From Prorocentrum cordatum (Eukaryota > Sar > Dinophyceae > Prorocentrales > Prorocentraceae), in assembly GCA_963575745.1 (NCBI GenBank), contig CAUYUJ010015016.1:1027516-1048680 (forward strand): DNA of 21,165 nt, in the 5' to 3' direction. Position 1 is the stretch's first letter; each line of letters opens with the position of its first letter. Shown here piece by piece: positions 1-8,217 of this stretch. The translations under genes were made by a program, and so were the position numbers. The notes below the pieces were generated by a model. The model was given only the letters and a program-made list of their open reading frames with translations, had not been told where the DNA came from and ran no database searches.

Positions 1-1655
1 GGAGGACGGGGAGGTGGACGAAGAGACGAGGGAGCCTGCGTGTACCCGGCGATATTCCTCTGTTGTTGCTCCTGTGGAACTCCAGCAGCGGCGCGCTTCC
101 AGTCCACGGCGTAGCGCATGTGGGACCACCACTCGTAGAGGGCGCTCGACAACCAAGGGCACTTCCTGGGCGCCCCTCCGCCGCCACTGCGGCGTCTCCT
201 GGAGCCTTTACCCTTGACATATTCATCTCCGCCGTCGGATCGCCTCTTCCAGTTTGTATACTAGTTAGACAAGGTGTACGACTGTTTGGTATACTTCCAC
301 TCCTTGGGCCATTCAAATTTGGCCAAGAACGTCTTCCTGGAGCGATGTGAAGATTTGCCCTTGCCGTCCCACCCGCTCTCCTGCTGGTGCTGCGTGTACG
401 CCCTGCACGCTATGTCGCGGTCCCGGATCATGCGCGGGTTGATGCGCCGCCTCACTCGCGCGCCGTGCTCGGGCTTCTTGGGGGCCAGTTGGCTCTCCTT
501 GCGCTCGGCCACCTGTTCTTCCTGCCCGGGGATGGGCAGTCTGTCGGCGATGGACATCACCACGCCGACGTCGCTGACCCCGCAGGACCACTGCAGCGCC
601 TCCAAAATGCCAGGGACCTTCTCGTGTGCAGGCGGGTGGGTGACCGCCACTGGGGTCTGAGAAACGCCCCCCTCTCCTGCCCCGCCTGCTCCTCCTGCCC
701 GTGACCCTCCGCCACCAGGATCTTCAAAGCAAAGGTCGTCGTGGTCGCCTTCGGACTCCCGAAACTTCTGCACCTGCTCCGCTGCGAGCTCCCGGGTGAG
801 AACCAACATGTCGTGCAGCCAGGGCTCCTTGCACCGACTCATGACGTACTCGTAGAGCTCCCTGCGGATGCGGGCACGGGTTTCCGCGTTCTGGGGCAGC
901 TCCAGCACCTGCGTCATGACGTCAATGCCGCAGTCGCCGTCACAGACAGTTCCGAGTACGAAGCGCCCCCGATTTCGGGAGAACTTGTTCATCTCGTCGG
1001 CCGCCTCTGCGCCCTCGTGACCCCCGCCACCCTTCGCGGCCGCCACCCAGTGATTGACGTTCTGGAGGCAATTGACTGGCTGGCCCATGGCATCCTTCAG
1101 ATCGCCCACGGGCAGAAGGTCCGCAACTGCGGACCACGTCGCGCCTGGTCGGGGGACGCGCGCCACGCCCTCCACGGCGCGGGGCGCGCAACAGGTCTCC
1201 AGCGCCCAGGGAGCGTAGACGGCAAGGCGGTCTATGAGGCCCCCCCCCCCACACACACACACATCAGTGGGCGAACGTTGCAGCGCAGGCCAGAGAGCAC
1301 GAAGGCGGAGTGCCCGACGTACTTGCCGCGCGCGAGGATCTCCCGAGCCAGACCCAGCACTTTGAGCGGCACGGCGGCAGCCAATGCGGCACTGAGCGGT
1401 GCCCTGTCGGCGCCCTGTCGGCGCTCGGTTGGGGCCCGATACCACCACCTCCGCGCCCGCGCCCACCACCTCCGCGGCGGCGGGCTCGCTCGACCCAAGG
1501 CCAAGGCCAGCTGAGGGGGGATCGCTGCACTGACAGCCGTATTCGAAGAGCCCACCCTGTCCCTTGGCCAAAGGAGGGGTCGCAGCTCGACGTCGCAGAG
1601 GGGCGGGCGCGGGCTCCGCGGGCGGCGGGCGCAGGGAGCTCGCCTCTGCAGCCAA
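1..1655 (-). CDS. Gene 1: uncharacterised protein with an OTU-like DGDC motif, interrupted, runs off the window
   Basis: This is an unrecognised protein. The best-supported part (about 1240 down to 264) has ordinary mixed composition. It includes a motif reading VCDGDCGIDVM followed about 15 residues later by an Arg-rich helix (RARIRRELYEY). An Asp-Gly-x-Cys box followed by such a helix resembles the catalytic start of OTU-type cysteine proteases, but I cannot place a matching catalytic histidine, so this is only a suggestion. Upstream, protein-like sequence (KVLGLAREILARGKYVGHSAF) lies in another frame, and the switch falls at the C-run plus (AC)n microsatellite at 1240-1263. An in-frame TAG at 261-263 follows LSN. 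Beyond it the same frame stays open to the window edge and still looks coding (LYEWWSHMRYAVDWKR), so the protein probably continues. No ATG start could be chosen; the upstream limit given is the limit of the open frame. It may be a pseudogene. Confidence 0.55.
179..194 (-). repeat. Dispersed CACT-loop hairpin, copy 1
   Basis: Contains the exact 14-mer GCCGCCACTGCGGC (180-193). The arms are 6 bp (CGCCGC/GCGGCG) around loop CACT on the plus strand. It is read as Arg-Ser-Gly-Gly in the open stretch that follows the in-frame TAG of gene 1, and lies 67 nt downstream of that TAG. Confidence 0.9.
1118..1135 (-). repeat. Dispersed hairpin, variant with covarying arms
   Basis: GGTCCGCAACTGCGGACC is a perfect inverted repeat with 8-bp arms and a 2-nt centre. 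It aligns to the family core (CCGC-AACT-GCGG). The outer GGT/ACC pairs differ from other copies yet remain complementary. Gene 1 reads it as Ser-Ala-Val-Ala-Asp. Confidence 0.8.
1240..1263. repeat. C-homopolymer plus (AC)n microsatellite
   Basis: Eleven C residues (1240-1250) are followed by an AC dinucleotide run. It sits at the point where the protein-like reading frame of gene 1 changes, so its assembled length may be wrong. Confidence 0.9.
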
Positions 1656-1756
1656 CTGCGCAGCAGGGGCCCCTGTGGCTGGCGGCGTGGGCGGGGGGCT
1701 GCGGATTCCCTCAGACTCCGCTTCCTCTGCCTCTTTGGCTTCCTGAGGCTCTGGTT

Positions 1757-1832
1757 ATGCCTCCTCTGCCTCCTCTGCCTCCTCTACCTCCTCTATCCTC
1801 CTCTGCCTCCTCTGCCCCCCCTACCACCCCTG
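1757..1832. repeat. (CCTCTG/CCTCCT)n pyrimidine-rich repeat
   Basis: Imperfect CCTCTGCCT units run down to just beyond the stop codon of gene 2. The interval between genes 1 and 2 holds this repeat and no other recognisable signal. Confidence 0.8.
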
Positions 1833-1843
1833 GCTCTGCCTCC

Positions 1844-2632
1844 TCAGGCTTGGTTTGACTCTGGCGTTGGCGGCCCTGGCGCTGGCTCATCTGGCGTTGG
1901 CGGCGCTGGCGCCGGCGCTACCTCGTCTGCGTGTGGCGGGGGTGCCCCCCCTGGCTGTAGCTCTGGCGGAGGTGCTTCATTTGGGGGTGGCAGAGGCGGA
2001 GCCGCCGCCCCTGGCTGCGGCGCTGCTGGCTCCGCTGGCCCAAGCGCAGCGGCAGCTGGCGCTGGCTGCGCCTCTTGCTCAGGGGCAGCTGCCCCTGGTG
2101 GGCGCCAATCTGTCGGTCGGAGATGCATGGCGGGGAGGGGGTGGACGATGCCAAACTGGGTCGCTGGCCAGTCTGCCCGGCACGGCTCGTGCAAGCAGAA
2201 GGGTACTTCAACAAACCCACAGGCACCTCGGCGCCGCCGCTGCGGCGACAGATGTTTACCACCCCTGTCTTGCCGTACTGCGTCATGCGCGGAAAGGATT
2301 GCGCCTCGGGGTTCTTCACCCGCTCGCACTCGAACTTCTCCCCCGTGAACACGTCCACGCCGTGCCATCGTGCACCTAGGCTGCGGCGCGTGCACCCGCA
2401 TGTGCCATCTGGCGGGCGTTTGGTAGGCATCGTTCGCGCAGGCCCCCATGCGCGCGCGCCGCCGCCCCTTGGAGCAGCCCTCTGATACGAAAAGGGCGTC
2501 GCAGACGAACAAGCAGGAAGAGGCGCACTGCGGAGGGCAATGGGGGGCAAGACCACTGGCTGCAGTGGAACAGGCGGAGAGGCAAGCGAGAGGCAAGGGG
2601 GGGGGCGGGCGCAGGGGCTGCGTTTTCCTCAC
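1844..2632 (-). CDS. Gene 2: uncharacterised Cys-containing protein with a long Pro/Ala tail, frame-broken
   Basis: Not recognised. Protein-like segments appear in order on the minus strand. First is a Cys-rich stretch (CPPQCASSCLFVCDALF) and ANDAYQTPARWHM in one frame. Then ARWHGVDVFTGEKFECERV and MTQYGKTGVVNIC lie in a second frame. Then the first frame returns with FVEVPFCLHEPCRADW and FGIVHPLPAMHLRPTDW, followed by a tail of about 90 residues that is almost only Pro, Ala, Glu and Gly, ending in TGA at 1844-1846. The return to the first frame falls at a family hairpin (2232-2247); deleting 14 bp there joins the two frames. The clustered Cys and His could bind zinc, but no named finger fits. 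The true start is unclear, and it may be a pseudogene or carry assembly indels. Confidence 0.5.
   Translation of the reverse strand: MRKTQPLRPPPPLPLACLSACSTAASGLAPHCPPQCASSCLFVCDALFVSEGCSKGRRRARMGACANDAYQTPARWHMRVHAPQPRCTMARRGRVHGGEVRVRAGEEPRGAILSAHDAVRQDRGGKHLSPQRRRRGACGFVEVPFCLHEPCRADWPATQFGIVHPLPAMHLRPTDWRPPGAAAPEQEAQPAPAAAALGPAEPAAPQPGAAAPPLPPPNEAPPPELQPGGAPPPHADEVAPAPAPPTPDEPAPGPPTPESNQA
2232..2247 (-). repeat. Dispersed hairpin, CGCT-loop copy
   Basis: The arms are 6 bp (CGCCGC/GCGGCG) with loop CGCT instead of CACT. It lies exactly where gene 2 changes reading frame. A GCC-type trinucleotide origin is possible for this copy alone. Confidence 0.6.
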
Positions 2633-2726
2633 GGACCGTCAGGGCACCACTTGGTGAAAGAGCCTCGTTGGCATTGGCGCCTGCGCCGCCGCGACTCGCC
2701 CATGAAAACCCCAAAGCGAGCGCGCG

Positions 2727-2744
2727 CCCCCCCCCCCCCCCCCC
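2727..2744. repeat. 18-bp C homopolymer
   Basis: An uninterrupted C run between genes 2 and 3. It appears as poly-Gly or poly-Pro in spurious ORFs and is prone to length error. Confidence 0.9.
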
Positions 2745-2774
2745 TCCGCAGGACAATGGCGAGGTACCCAACGG

Positions 2775-2790
2775 AGCCGCCACTGCGGCT
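2775..2790 (-). repeat. Dispersed CACT-loop hairpin directly after the gene 3 stop
   Basis: Exact 14-mer at 2776-2789, with arms extended to 6 bp by an A/T pair (AGCCGC/GCGGCT). It abuts the TAA stop of gene 3 (2791-2793), so in the transcript it would begin the 3' UTR. Confidence 0.9.
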
Positions 2791-3851
2791 TTAGGCCGCA
2801 GGAAGTTGTTGCATCAACGCGGCCATGTGCGCTTCCAGGTAGAGCCTGCAGGCCTCCTTCTTCTGCAGATGACTGGCCTTGTGCCACGCGCAGGGAGGCT
2901 CGTCGTCACTGTAGACTTGCAACCAATTCGCGCGGGTGAAAGTGGCCAGCTGGCACGCGACAACCTTCCCGCGCAAGTCCCCTGCGCGCGTGACCGCCCC
3001 CCCCCCCCCCACCCCCACCCCCCCACGCGCCCTTGCATTCCTTGGTGGGGAACAGCCATCGGCACGTGTAGCCAGCGTGCAAGGTGTCCTGGGCACTGAC
3101 CGCCTGGTCCACAGGAGCTGGTGGACTGGCGGCTTTTGTCGGTGTCTGCGAGCCCGCGCTCTCTCCAGAGGGCAGGCTATCTTGCGAGTCCGCCCCGTTA
3201 GCGGCAGCCGCCACTGCGGCGTAGTCTTCGCCTGGGTTCTGAACCAGCGGGACCCCCACCAGATTGCGCTCGGACCCGAGCCGCTCGAAGAGCCAGGGCA
3301 CGTCCGTCTCGCGGATCCAGCACTCGTTCTTCTTAAACGAGATCAGGCACACCTCCCTCTCGTCCGTCACACCGGGGAACTCGAGCGGGCACTCCTCACG
3401 CACGAAACAAACAACGATGCGCCCCAGCACCTTGCGTTTCTTTTCCGCTGCCGCTGCGGCATCTTCCGCCGCGGCATCGGGCAGGTCGAGCAGGGCGCCC
3501 ATGGCGTCCATGGCGTCCACGGCGTCTTCTCCCTTGTCGCCCTCGCCAGCCGCCACTGCGGCGCCCTCGGCTCGCGCTCGGGCCTTGAACGCGCCCGCGA
3601 CCTCCCTCCACGCGCGCCCCTGCACAGACGACCCCCCGCGGCCACTCCTGAGCGCGTAGCCGAGCGCATGGACTACCCACGGCAGGCCCAGAGAGAAGTG
3701 GACGAACTTCAGGCGCCCTGCGATGGTAGAGATCTCCTTGGTCTCCAAGAGCGCGCGGCTCTGACAACCATGCGCCCCAGACAGAGAATCCGTCGCCCAG
3801 CTGCGCGGGTTCCCACTGGGGGGCAGCACGCTGGGTCTTCGCCTTCACCAT
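2791..3851 (-). CDS. Gene 3: uncharacterised protein of about 350 residues
   Basis: Not recognised. A possible start is ATG at 3849-3851 (MVKAKTQRAA). After a G6 run (3818-3823) the main frame reads LLETKEISTIAGRLKFVHF, GLPWVVHALGYALRSG, then RKVLGRIVVCFVREECPLEF and REVCLISFKKNECWIRETDV, which is a compact beta-rich-looking core. Acidic/Ala linkers follow. Two exact hairpin copies are translated in this frame as Ala-Ala-Val-Ala-Ala (3549-3562 and 3207-3220). After CRWLFPTKECKG the frame shifts across the C-rich tract at 2997-3024 and continues as WLQVYSDDEPPCAWHKASHL and ACRLYLEAHMAALMQQLPAA, ending in TAA at 2791. Both frame shifts fall in homopolymers, so assembly length errors are a simple explanation. 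Function unknown. Confidence 0.6.
2997..3024. repeat. C-rich tract inside gene 3
   Basis: Fourteen C residues, then C5 and C7 runs separated by single A. The reading frame of gene 3 changes across it. Confidence 0.9.
3207..3220 (-). repeat. Dispersed CACT-loop hairpin (5-bp arms)
   Basis: Exact 14-mer. Gene 3 reads it as Tyr-Ala-Ala-Val-Ala-Ala. Confidence 0.9.
3549..3562 (-). repeat. Dispersed CACT-loop hairpin (5-bp arms)
   Basis: Exact 14-mer. Gene 3 reads it as Gly-Ala-Ala-Val-Ala-Ala-Gly. Confidence 0.9.
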
Positions 3852-4027
3852 GAACGCCGCTGCGTCGCCCGCCGCGCAAGCGGAGCCGAAGGGAGCGAGC
3901 GTCTGCGCTGGAACCTATACGCTGCGGTTGCACCGCGCAGCATTGCTCTCCAGCTCCCCATCCTGCCACACGGCGCTGCCCGTCACCCCTCCCTCCGACC
4001 ACGCCCCCGCACTGCTCGTCCGACATC

Positions 4028-4200
4028 GCACCTCCTCCTCCTCCAACCCGCCCTCCTCTTCCTCCTTCCTCCTTCTCCTCCTCCCTCCTCTTTGTTTCTC
4101 TCCTCTTTCCTCTCTCCTCCATCCTCCATCCCCCCCCCTCCCCCTCTCTCCCCCCTCCTCCGCATCCTCCCCCCAGCGCCCTCGAAGCCTCTCGCGGCCC
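4028..4200. repeat. Pyrimidine-rich CTC/CCT tract
   Basis: Low-complexity plus-strand pyrimidine tract between genes 3 and 4. The long ORFs crossing it encode only Ser/Pro or Glu/Gly/Arg runs and are not taken as genes. Nothing else is visible between 3852 and 4200. Confidence 0.85.
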
Positions 4201-4214
4201 CCCTCGGCGGTTCT

Positions 4215-4237
4215 GCAACCCCTCTAAGAGGGGCTGC
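4215..4237. repeat. GCAACCCCTCT inverted repeat, copy A
   Basis: Arms of 11 bp (GCAACCCCTCT and AGAGGGGCTGC, one mismatch) lie around a single central A. A second copy occurs at 14805-14827 in the opposite orientation, with shared flanking sequence on one side (a C6 run then TTCT before the arm). Confidence 0.85.
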
Positions 4238-4250
4238 AGGATCCGGGCCC

Positions 4251-4310
4251 GGGGGGGGGGGGGGGGGGGGCGATGGGGGGCTGGGGGGGGGGGGGGGATA
4301 GAGGAGGGGC
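4251..4310. repeat. G-homopolymer cluster
   Basis: Twenty G residues (4251-4270) are followed by G6 and about G15 runs separated by a few bases. It could form quadruplexes and is difficult to assemble. Confidence 0.9.
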
Positions 4311-4420
4311 GAGAAAGGAAAGAGAGGGCGTTCCCCCCACTTCAGCACGCCTGCGATCCTCATTGTTCTCGCCGCCGTGCCTGCGCCCCCGCCCGCGTCG
4401 GTGCATGGGCGCCGCTGCGT

Positions 4421-4436
4421 GGACGCCACTGCGCCC
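4421..4436 (-). repeat. Diverged hairpin, first of a pair after gene 4
   Basis: GGACGCCACTGCGCCC keeps the CGC-CACT-GCG core with one mismatched arm position that becomes a G-U pair in the minus-strand transcript. Its sibling is at 4447-4462. Confidence 0.6.
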
Positions 4437-4446
4437 ATCGGAGCAC

Positions 4447-4462
4447 GGGCGCCACTGCGTCC
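4447..4462 (-). repeat. Diverged hairpin just after the gene 4 stop
   Basis: GGGCGCCACTGCGTCC lies 6 nt downstream of the gene 4 TGA. The arms are GGGCGC/GCGTCC with a G/T opposition, flanking the usual CACT loop. Confidence 0.6.
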
Positions 4463-4468
4463 TCCGCT

Positions 4469-6832
4469 TCAGATGTCCTGGCGGCCATGTTCGTCGAAAA
4501 CGGTTCTGCGCTGCTGCGGCTGGCTCCTCGGCTTCGCTCTGGCCTTCTTCGCTGCTTTCCTCCAGTCGGTCGGGGCCGCTTCCTTCTTCCTCCTCACATG
4601 TGTGTCTTCCATGATCAAGTCCTCGTCCGCCTGGAGATCCACCGTGTTGGTCGCCACTGGGGCTCGGACGCAGACGACCCGACCGCAGATGACGACTATG
4701 TTCACTTCCTTCGGCGCGAGCCCCACGTTAAAACGCGCTCGCCCCGCCTCTGCTTCAGGGACGCTTCGCGTTCCAAGCTCTTCGGCCGTGAGCTTCGCCA
4801 CGCTCCAGAAGGGGCGCAGGGACTCCTTGCCCGCCCACTTCCACTCTCGTTGAGCGGGGTCCGTCTCCTCCACATCGCAGGGCGCCTGGCTTTCGGGCGC
4901 GGCAAACTCTGGATGCATGTAGAACGAAGTCTTCGCGAGCTCTTCTGGGCTCTTGCCCCGCACTTCCACGTGAATCTCGTCTTTGTGGCTGATCGCATCC
5001 CACGCTTCGTTCTGCTTCGGCACACATGGCCACAACGCGATTTTGCCAGCCGCCACTGCGGCTTTGGTGCACACTTTCACTTTGTTGCTCGTTGTGTGGC
5101 GGGTCAGGGCCACAGGTAGGTTCGATTCTGTGCCCTGTTCAACGCGCGAACAGAGCGCCAAGTGCTTCTCCCGTAGCACCTGCAGCACCGCTCCCACGTG
5201 GGCCTCCTTCTTGTCCATGTCCCTGGCGGCTGCCTGGCCCAACCACTCCGCGACTGGCAATGGCAACCACATTGCTGGCCCCTCCCCCTTCACAACGGTG
5301 GCCTGTTCGTTCTCGGGGCGCCCAGTGATCGCTTTGAACGTGATCGCCGCGGGCTGCGCGGCGGGCCCGCCCCCCTTTTCCTGAGCCGACGTTGCGGTTG
5401 TCTTTTCTTCGGGCGGCAACGTTGCAAAGTCGAACCAATGCCAATCCTCCTGCGCCTGGAAGGTTGCCACGAGCTCGGCAGCTCTTCCTGTCGGTAGGGC
5501 GTTCGCGCGCGCCGCCGTGCACCCCTGCAAGCGCGCCTCGCGGGCTTTCGCCGTCGAGGGGTTGGCCCCCTTGGCCGCGACAGCCATAGCGCTGGCGCAC
5601 TGGATGTTGAGATTGGTCAGAAACTGAACCACCGCTGGGGCGTTGTTGTTCAAGTGTTTCGCGACTTCGGTACTCTTGGCCACGTGGTGCGCGTGGAGAA
5701 CATCCTCCATGGGCCGCAGCTGCGGCTCCAGGGTTCGCTGCTTCCACGCAGGTTCGGGTTCGATGCGCCAGCCTGGCGCCCCCGTCTGTTTGGAAGCCTT
5801 CCTGGGCGGCAACCTGTAGGCCCGCGTGATGATGGCCACCTCCGCGCGGGGGAACTGCGCGCCCACCTCCCCCGCGAGGCCGAACGCAGGCAGGCGCGAC
5901 GTTCTCGTAGCAGAATTGACGCACGTCTCGACGAAGTCGATGAGTTCCCGCATGCGAGGGCCTCCATCGGCGCCCAGGCTCAGGATGAAGTTGAAGAAGT
6001 CGCAGAAGGAAGGGTCGGAGGGGAAGCTCCCCAGTCGGGCACCTGCCGCCCGCGTCGCGCTCTCGTAGGTGATTGTGTCGCTGCCGTCCGCCCCTGCGTT
6101 CTTGATCTCTGAGGAGAGTACTTTCATCGCCTCCGCCTCCGACATTCGCATGGAGAACGCCTGTGGCCGATTAATGGCCTGGGCTGTGATGGAGCAGTTC
6201 TGTTCGCCAAGCATGACATCAGGGCCCAGCACCTCGTAGAGCATCCCCTCCTTCACGAGTTTCTGCGCCACAAGGTCATTGCCCGCCACTGCGGACATCA
6301 TCAGCAAGCCTGCACCGACCTCGCACATGGGCTGCAGCATTGCCACCGGCGCAGGGGTCAGGTCGTCTGCGGGGATCTCCCACTTTGCCCCCGCGTCGAT
6401 GGCCCGCAGAATGATTGCCAAATGCGAGTGCGAAAGCGTGCCGTAGGGAACTTGGGCACCACTGCTGCATAATATTTCCTCATGGCACCCTTTGGCATTG
6501 TCCTTGCAGTTCTGCGCGAACGAGGTGAACCCCACCATGCCTGTTTGCTTCTCCACGGGAAAGTCCCTGACGCGCAGCCCTTCGAAATCAGCTTCCGCCC
6601 GGTGGAACCCGATGCAGATGATCCCGCGCGCCAGCGAACGCACTCTGGTACAATGCGGGAACGCACCGCCCATGTTAGCGGGGTGCGGCCCCAGCAATCG
6701 CACTGGAACCCTTTGCTTCGCGCCAGTGTTGCAACGGGCCCTGGGCTCGTTGCTCAGATGCATCTCTTTCATTTCGGCCGCCACTGCGGCCGCGACCTCA
6801 GTTGCCCCGTCGCCCTTTGTTGCATCACTCAT
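4469..6832 (-). CDS. Gene 4: intact 787-residue uncharacterised protein
   Basis: The only long uninterrupted gene here, and the one I trust most. I chose ATG at 6830-6832 (MSDATKGDGA) over a GTG slightly upstream; the stop is TGA at 4469-4471. Composition is natural throughout, with no signal peptide or membrane segment. The middle has a globular-looking part (DPSFCDFFNFILSLGADGG, then LIDFVETCVNSATRTS). The last third contains KVKVCTKAAVAAGKIALWPC, FYMHPEFAAPESQ, WKWAGKESLRPFWSVAKLTA and NIVVICGRVVCVRAPV. The C-terminus is strongly basic (RRKKEAAPTDWRKAAKKAR), like a nuclear localisation or nucleic-acid-binding tail. Three family hairpins are translated as AAVAA or SAVAG at about residues 14, 181 and 592 without breaking the frame. 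I recognise no named domain; a protein of a repetitive or mobile family in dinoflagellates is possible. Confidence 0.8.
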   Translation of the reverse strand: MSDATKGDGATEVAAAVAAEMKEMHLSNEPRARCNTGAKQRVPVRLLGPHPANMGGAFPHCTRVRSLARGIICIGFHRAEADFEGLRVRDFPVEKQTGMVGFTSFAQNCKDNAKGCHEEILCSSGAQVPYGTLSHSHLAIILRAIDAGAKWEIPADDLTPAPVAMLQPMCEVGAGLLMMSAVAGNDLVAQKLVKEGMLYEVLGPDVMLGEQNCSITAQAINRPQAFSMRMSEAEAMKVLSSEIKNAGADGSDTITYESATRAAGARLGSFPSDPSFCDFFNFILSLGADGGPRMRELIDFVETCVNSATRTSRLPAFGLAGEVGAQFPRAEVAIITRAYRLPPRKASKQTGAPGWRIEPEPAWKQRTLEPQLRPMEDVLHAHHVAKSTEVAKHLNNNAPAVVQFLTNLNIQCASAMAVAAKGANPSTAKAREARLQGCTAARANALPTGRAAELVATFQAQEDWHWFDFATLPPEEKTTATSAQEKGGGPAAQPAAITFKAITGRPENEQATVVKGEGPAMWLPLPVAEWLGQAAARDMDKKEAHVGAVLQVLREKHLALCSRVEQGTESNLPVALTRHTTSNKVKVCTKAAVAAGKIALWPCVPKQNEAWDAISHKDEIHVEVRGKSPEELAKTSFYMHPEFAAPESQAPCDVEETDPAQREWKWAGKESLRPFWSVAKLTAEELGTRSVPEAEAGRARFNVGLAPKEVNIVVICGRVVCVRAPVATNTVDLQADEDLIMEDTHVRRKKEAAPTDWRKAAKKARAKPRSQPQQRRTVFDEHGRQDI
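5048..5063 (-). repeat. Dispersed CACT-loop hairpin in gene 4
   Basis: Exact 14-mer at 5049-5062, with arms extended to 6 bp by A/T. Read as Lys-Ala-Ala-Val-Ala-Ala-Gly. Confidence 0.9.
6283..6294 (-). repeat. Dispersed hairpin core (12 bp) in gene 4
   Basis: Exact CCGCCACTGCGG core with 4-bp arms. Read as Ser-Ala-Val-Ala-Gly. Confidence 0.8.
6775..6792 (-). repeat. Dispersed CACT-loop hairpin near the gene 4 start
   Basis: Perfect 7-bp arms (CGGCCGC/GCGGCCG) around CACT. Read as Ala-Ala-Ala-Val-Ala-Ala about 14 residues after the start codon. Confidence 0.9.
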
Positions 6833-6934
6833 GGCCGGCACGCCGGCCCCGCGCCAGGCGCGGCTGGCGCGCTCGGGCCCTCCGGGCGCGCAGTAAAACG
6901 TTACGTTTGCGAGCCCAGGCGGCCGCGGCGCAGG

Positions 6935-7070
6935 CTGAGGGGCGGGGGGGGAAGGGGGGGGGGGGGAGGGAGGGAGGGAGGAGGGAGGGAGGATAAGGAT
7001 GAGGACGAGGAGGAGGAAGAGGAGGAGGAGGAGGACGACGACGACGAGGAAAGGAGGAGGAGGAGGAACA
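6935..7070. repeat. Purine-rich G/GGA/GAC tract upstream of gene 4
   Basis: G runs pass into GGAGGGAGG and then GAGGAG/GACGAC units. Low complexity, lying just upstream of the gene 4 start on the minus strand. No gene. Confidence 0.85.
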
Positions 7071-7076
7071 CCGAGA

Positions 7077-7560
7077 CACGCACTGATAATACGTAGAACC
7101 GTAGATTCAAAGCGTTAAGAATTGAGTAACAATTCGAACATTCACAATGGTAGTTAATAGTAATGTCGAATCTCATAATATACAGTGAATACCTTACATA
7201 AGAGACATTGCGCTGACTTGTCATGGGAAAACTGTGAACCAACATTCTACTAGCAATGTTACGTAGTTCGACAGACACGTGCGACTAATACTACTAATTC
7301 GAACGCTCATGTTAATGGTATAATGAGAATAAGACTGCTAGTACGAACGCTCATACAAATTAATACTCTAACCATAATACGGACATACGCAAACGAATGG
7401 CACTGATACCGCTAATACGAATCATCATAAACAAATAGTAGTGGCACTAGCAATGGGATTGCTATTACTAATGCCAACAGTACTGATCATACTAATACTA
7501 AGAAAAGAAGGAGGAGGAATATGTACATAGAACGACATACGCAGAAACATGCTTGGCTCT
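7077..7560. other. AT-rich intergenic stretch
   Basis: Base composition falls sharply compared with both sides. It holds degenerate TAATA/CGAACGCTCAT motifs (CGAACGCTCAT recurs at about 7298 and 7342) but no ORF of natural composition and no RNA gene I recognise. Confidence 0.6.
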
Positions 7561-7679
7561 CTGCAGCTATTCGCGGTTCGGAGAGGAAAAAGGCCCGCGC
7601 CCGCCCCCGCGCGCGCGTGCTCATACTGCATAATGCCCCCACCCCTCGGGCGGCAGGGCGGCGTCGGCTGCGTGGCCGC

Positions 7680-7703
7680 CGCGGGGCCGTCAGCGGCCCC
7701 GCG
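7680..7703. repeat. Perfect 10-bp hairpin, TCAG loop
   Basis: Arms CGCGGGGCCG and CGGCCCCGCG lie around TCAG. The loop and inner stem differ from the CACT family, so it is listed separately. It is in non-coding sequence. Confidence 0.85.
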
Positions 7704-7735
7704 TCAAAATGTTGGGGCCTCAAGAGCAGGCTTGG

Positions 7736-8115
7736 GATGGTGATGGTGATGGTGGCGGTAGCGGTGATGGTGATGACGGTGGCGATGGTGATGGCGGTGT
7801 TGATGCAGGCGGTGGTGATGGTGATCGTGATGATGATGTTTGAATAATTATGATGAAGGTGATGATGCTTGATTGTGATGATAAGTCGTGGCAATAATAC
7901 TTATGATGGTTATACTGTTGATTGTTGTTGCTGGTGGTGGTGATGAGGAGAATGATAATTAATGATGCTGGTGATGATGGTGATGACGGAAGCAATGGTG
8001 ATGGTAATTTTGATGGTGCTGGATGTGGTGAAGATGATAGATTGGGGAAGGTGGTCATGAGCTGGTGGGATTTTGGTGACGACGGTGACGGATGGCGATG
8101 GCGATGGCGATGGCA
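7736..8115. repeat. (GATGGT)n-type degenerate microsatellite
   Basis: GATGGT, GATGAT and GGCGGT units, increasingly degenerate, fill the region downstream of gene 5. ORFs here encode only Met/Val/Ala or His/Ser/Ile runs. Confidence 0.85.
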
Positions 8116-8179
8116 ATCCCTTCTTGCTCCGACGATCGCTCGCGCCGTCGGTCTCCTACAGCCGCGTCGGTGCCAGCAC

Positions 8180-8195
8180 GGCCGCCACTGCGGCC
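8180..8195 (-). repeat. Dispersed CACT-loop hairpin after gene 5
   Basis: Exact 14-mer with 6-bp arms (GGCCGC/GCGGCC), beginning 22 nt downstream of the TGA at 8218-8220 that closes the last protein-like frame of gene 5. Confidence 0.9.
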
Positions 8196-8217
8196 TGTTG
8201 CTCCCTGGCCGGCGTCC

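Noticed and set aside
2936-3853. Long plus-strand ORF (305 codons) opposite gene 3, and similar ones at 741-1514 and 11063-12235
   Set aside because: These are antisense to better frames, rich in Arg/Ala/Pro/His, and arise because stop codons are rare at this GC content.
4447-4462. Possible continuation of gene 4 past its TGA, since the same frame is open to 3983
   Set aside because: The extension is low-complexity Pro/Gly/Arg read from pyrimidine and G-run tracts and does not look like protein.
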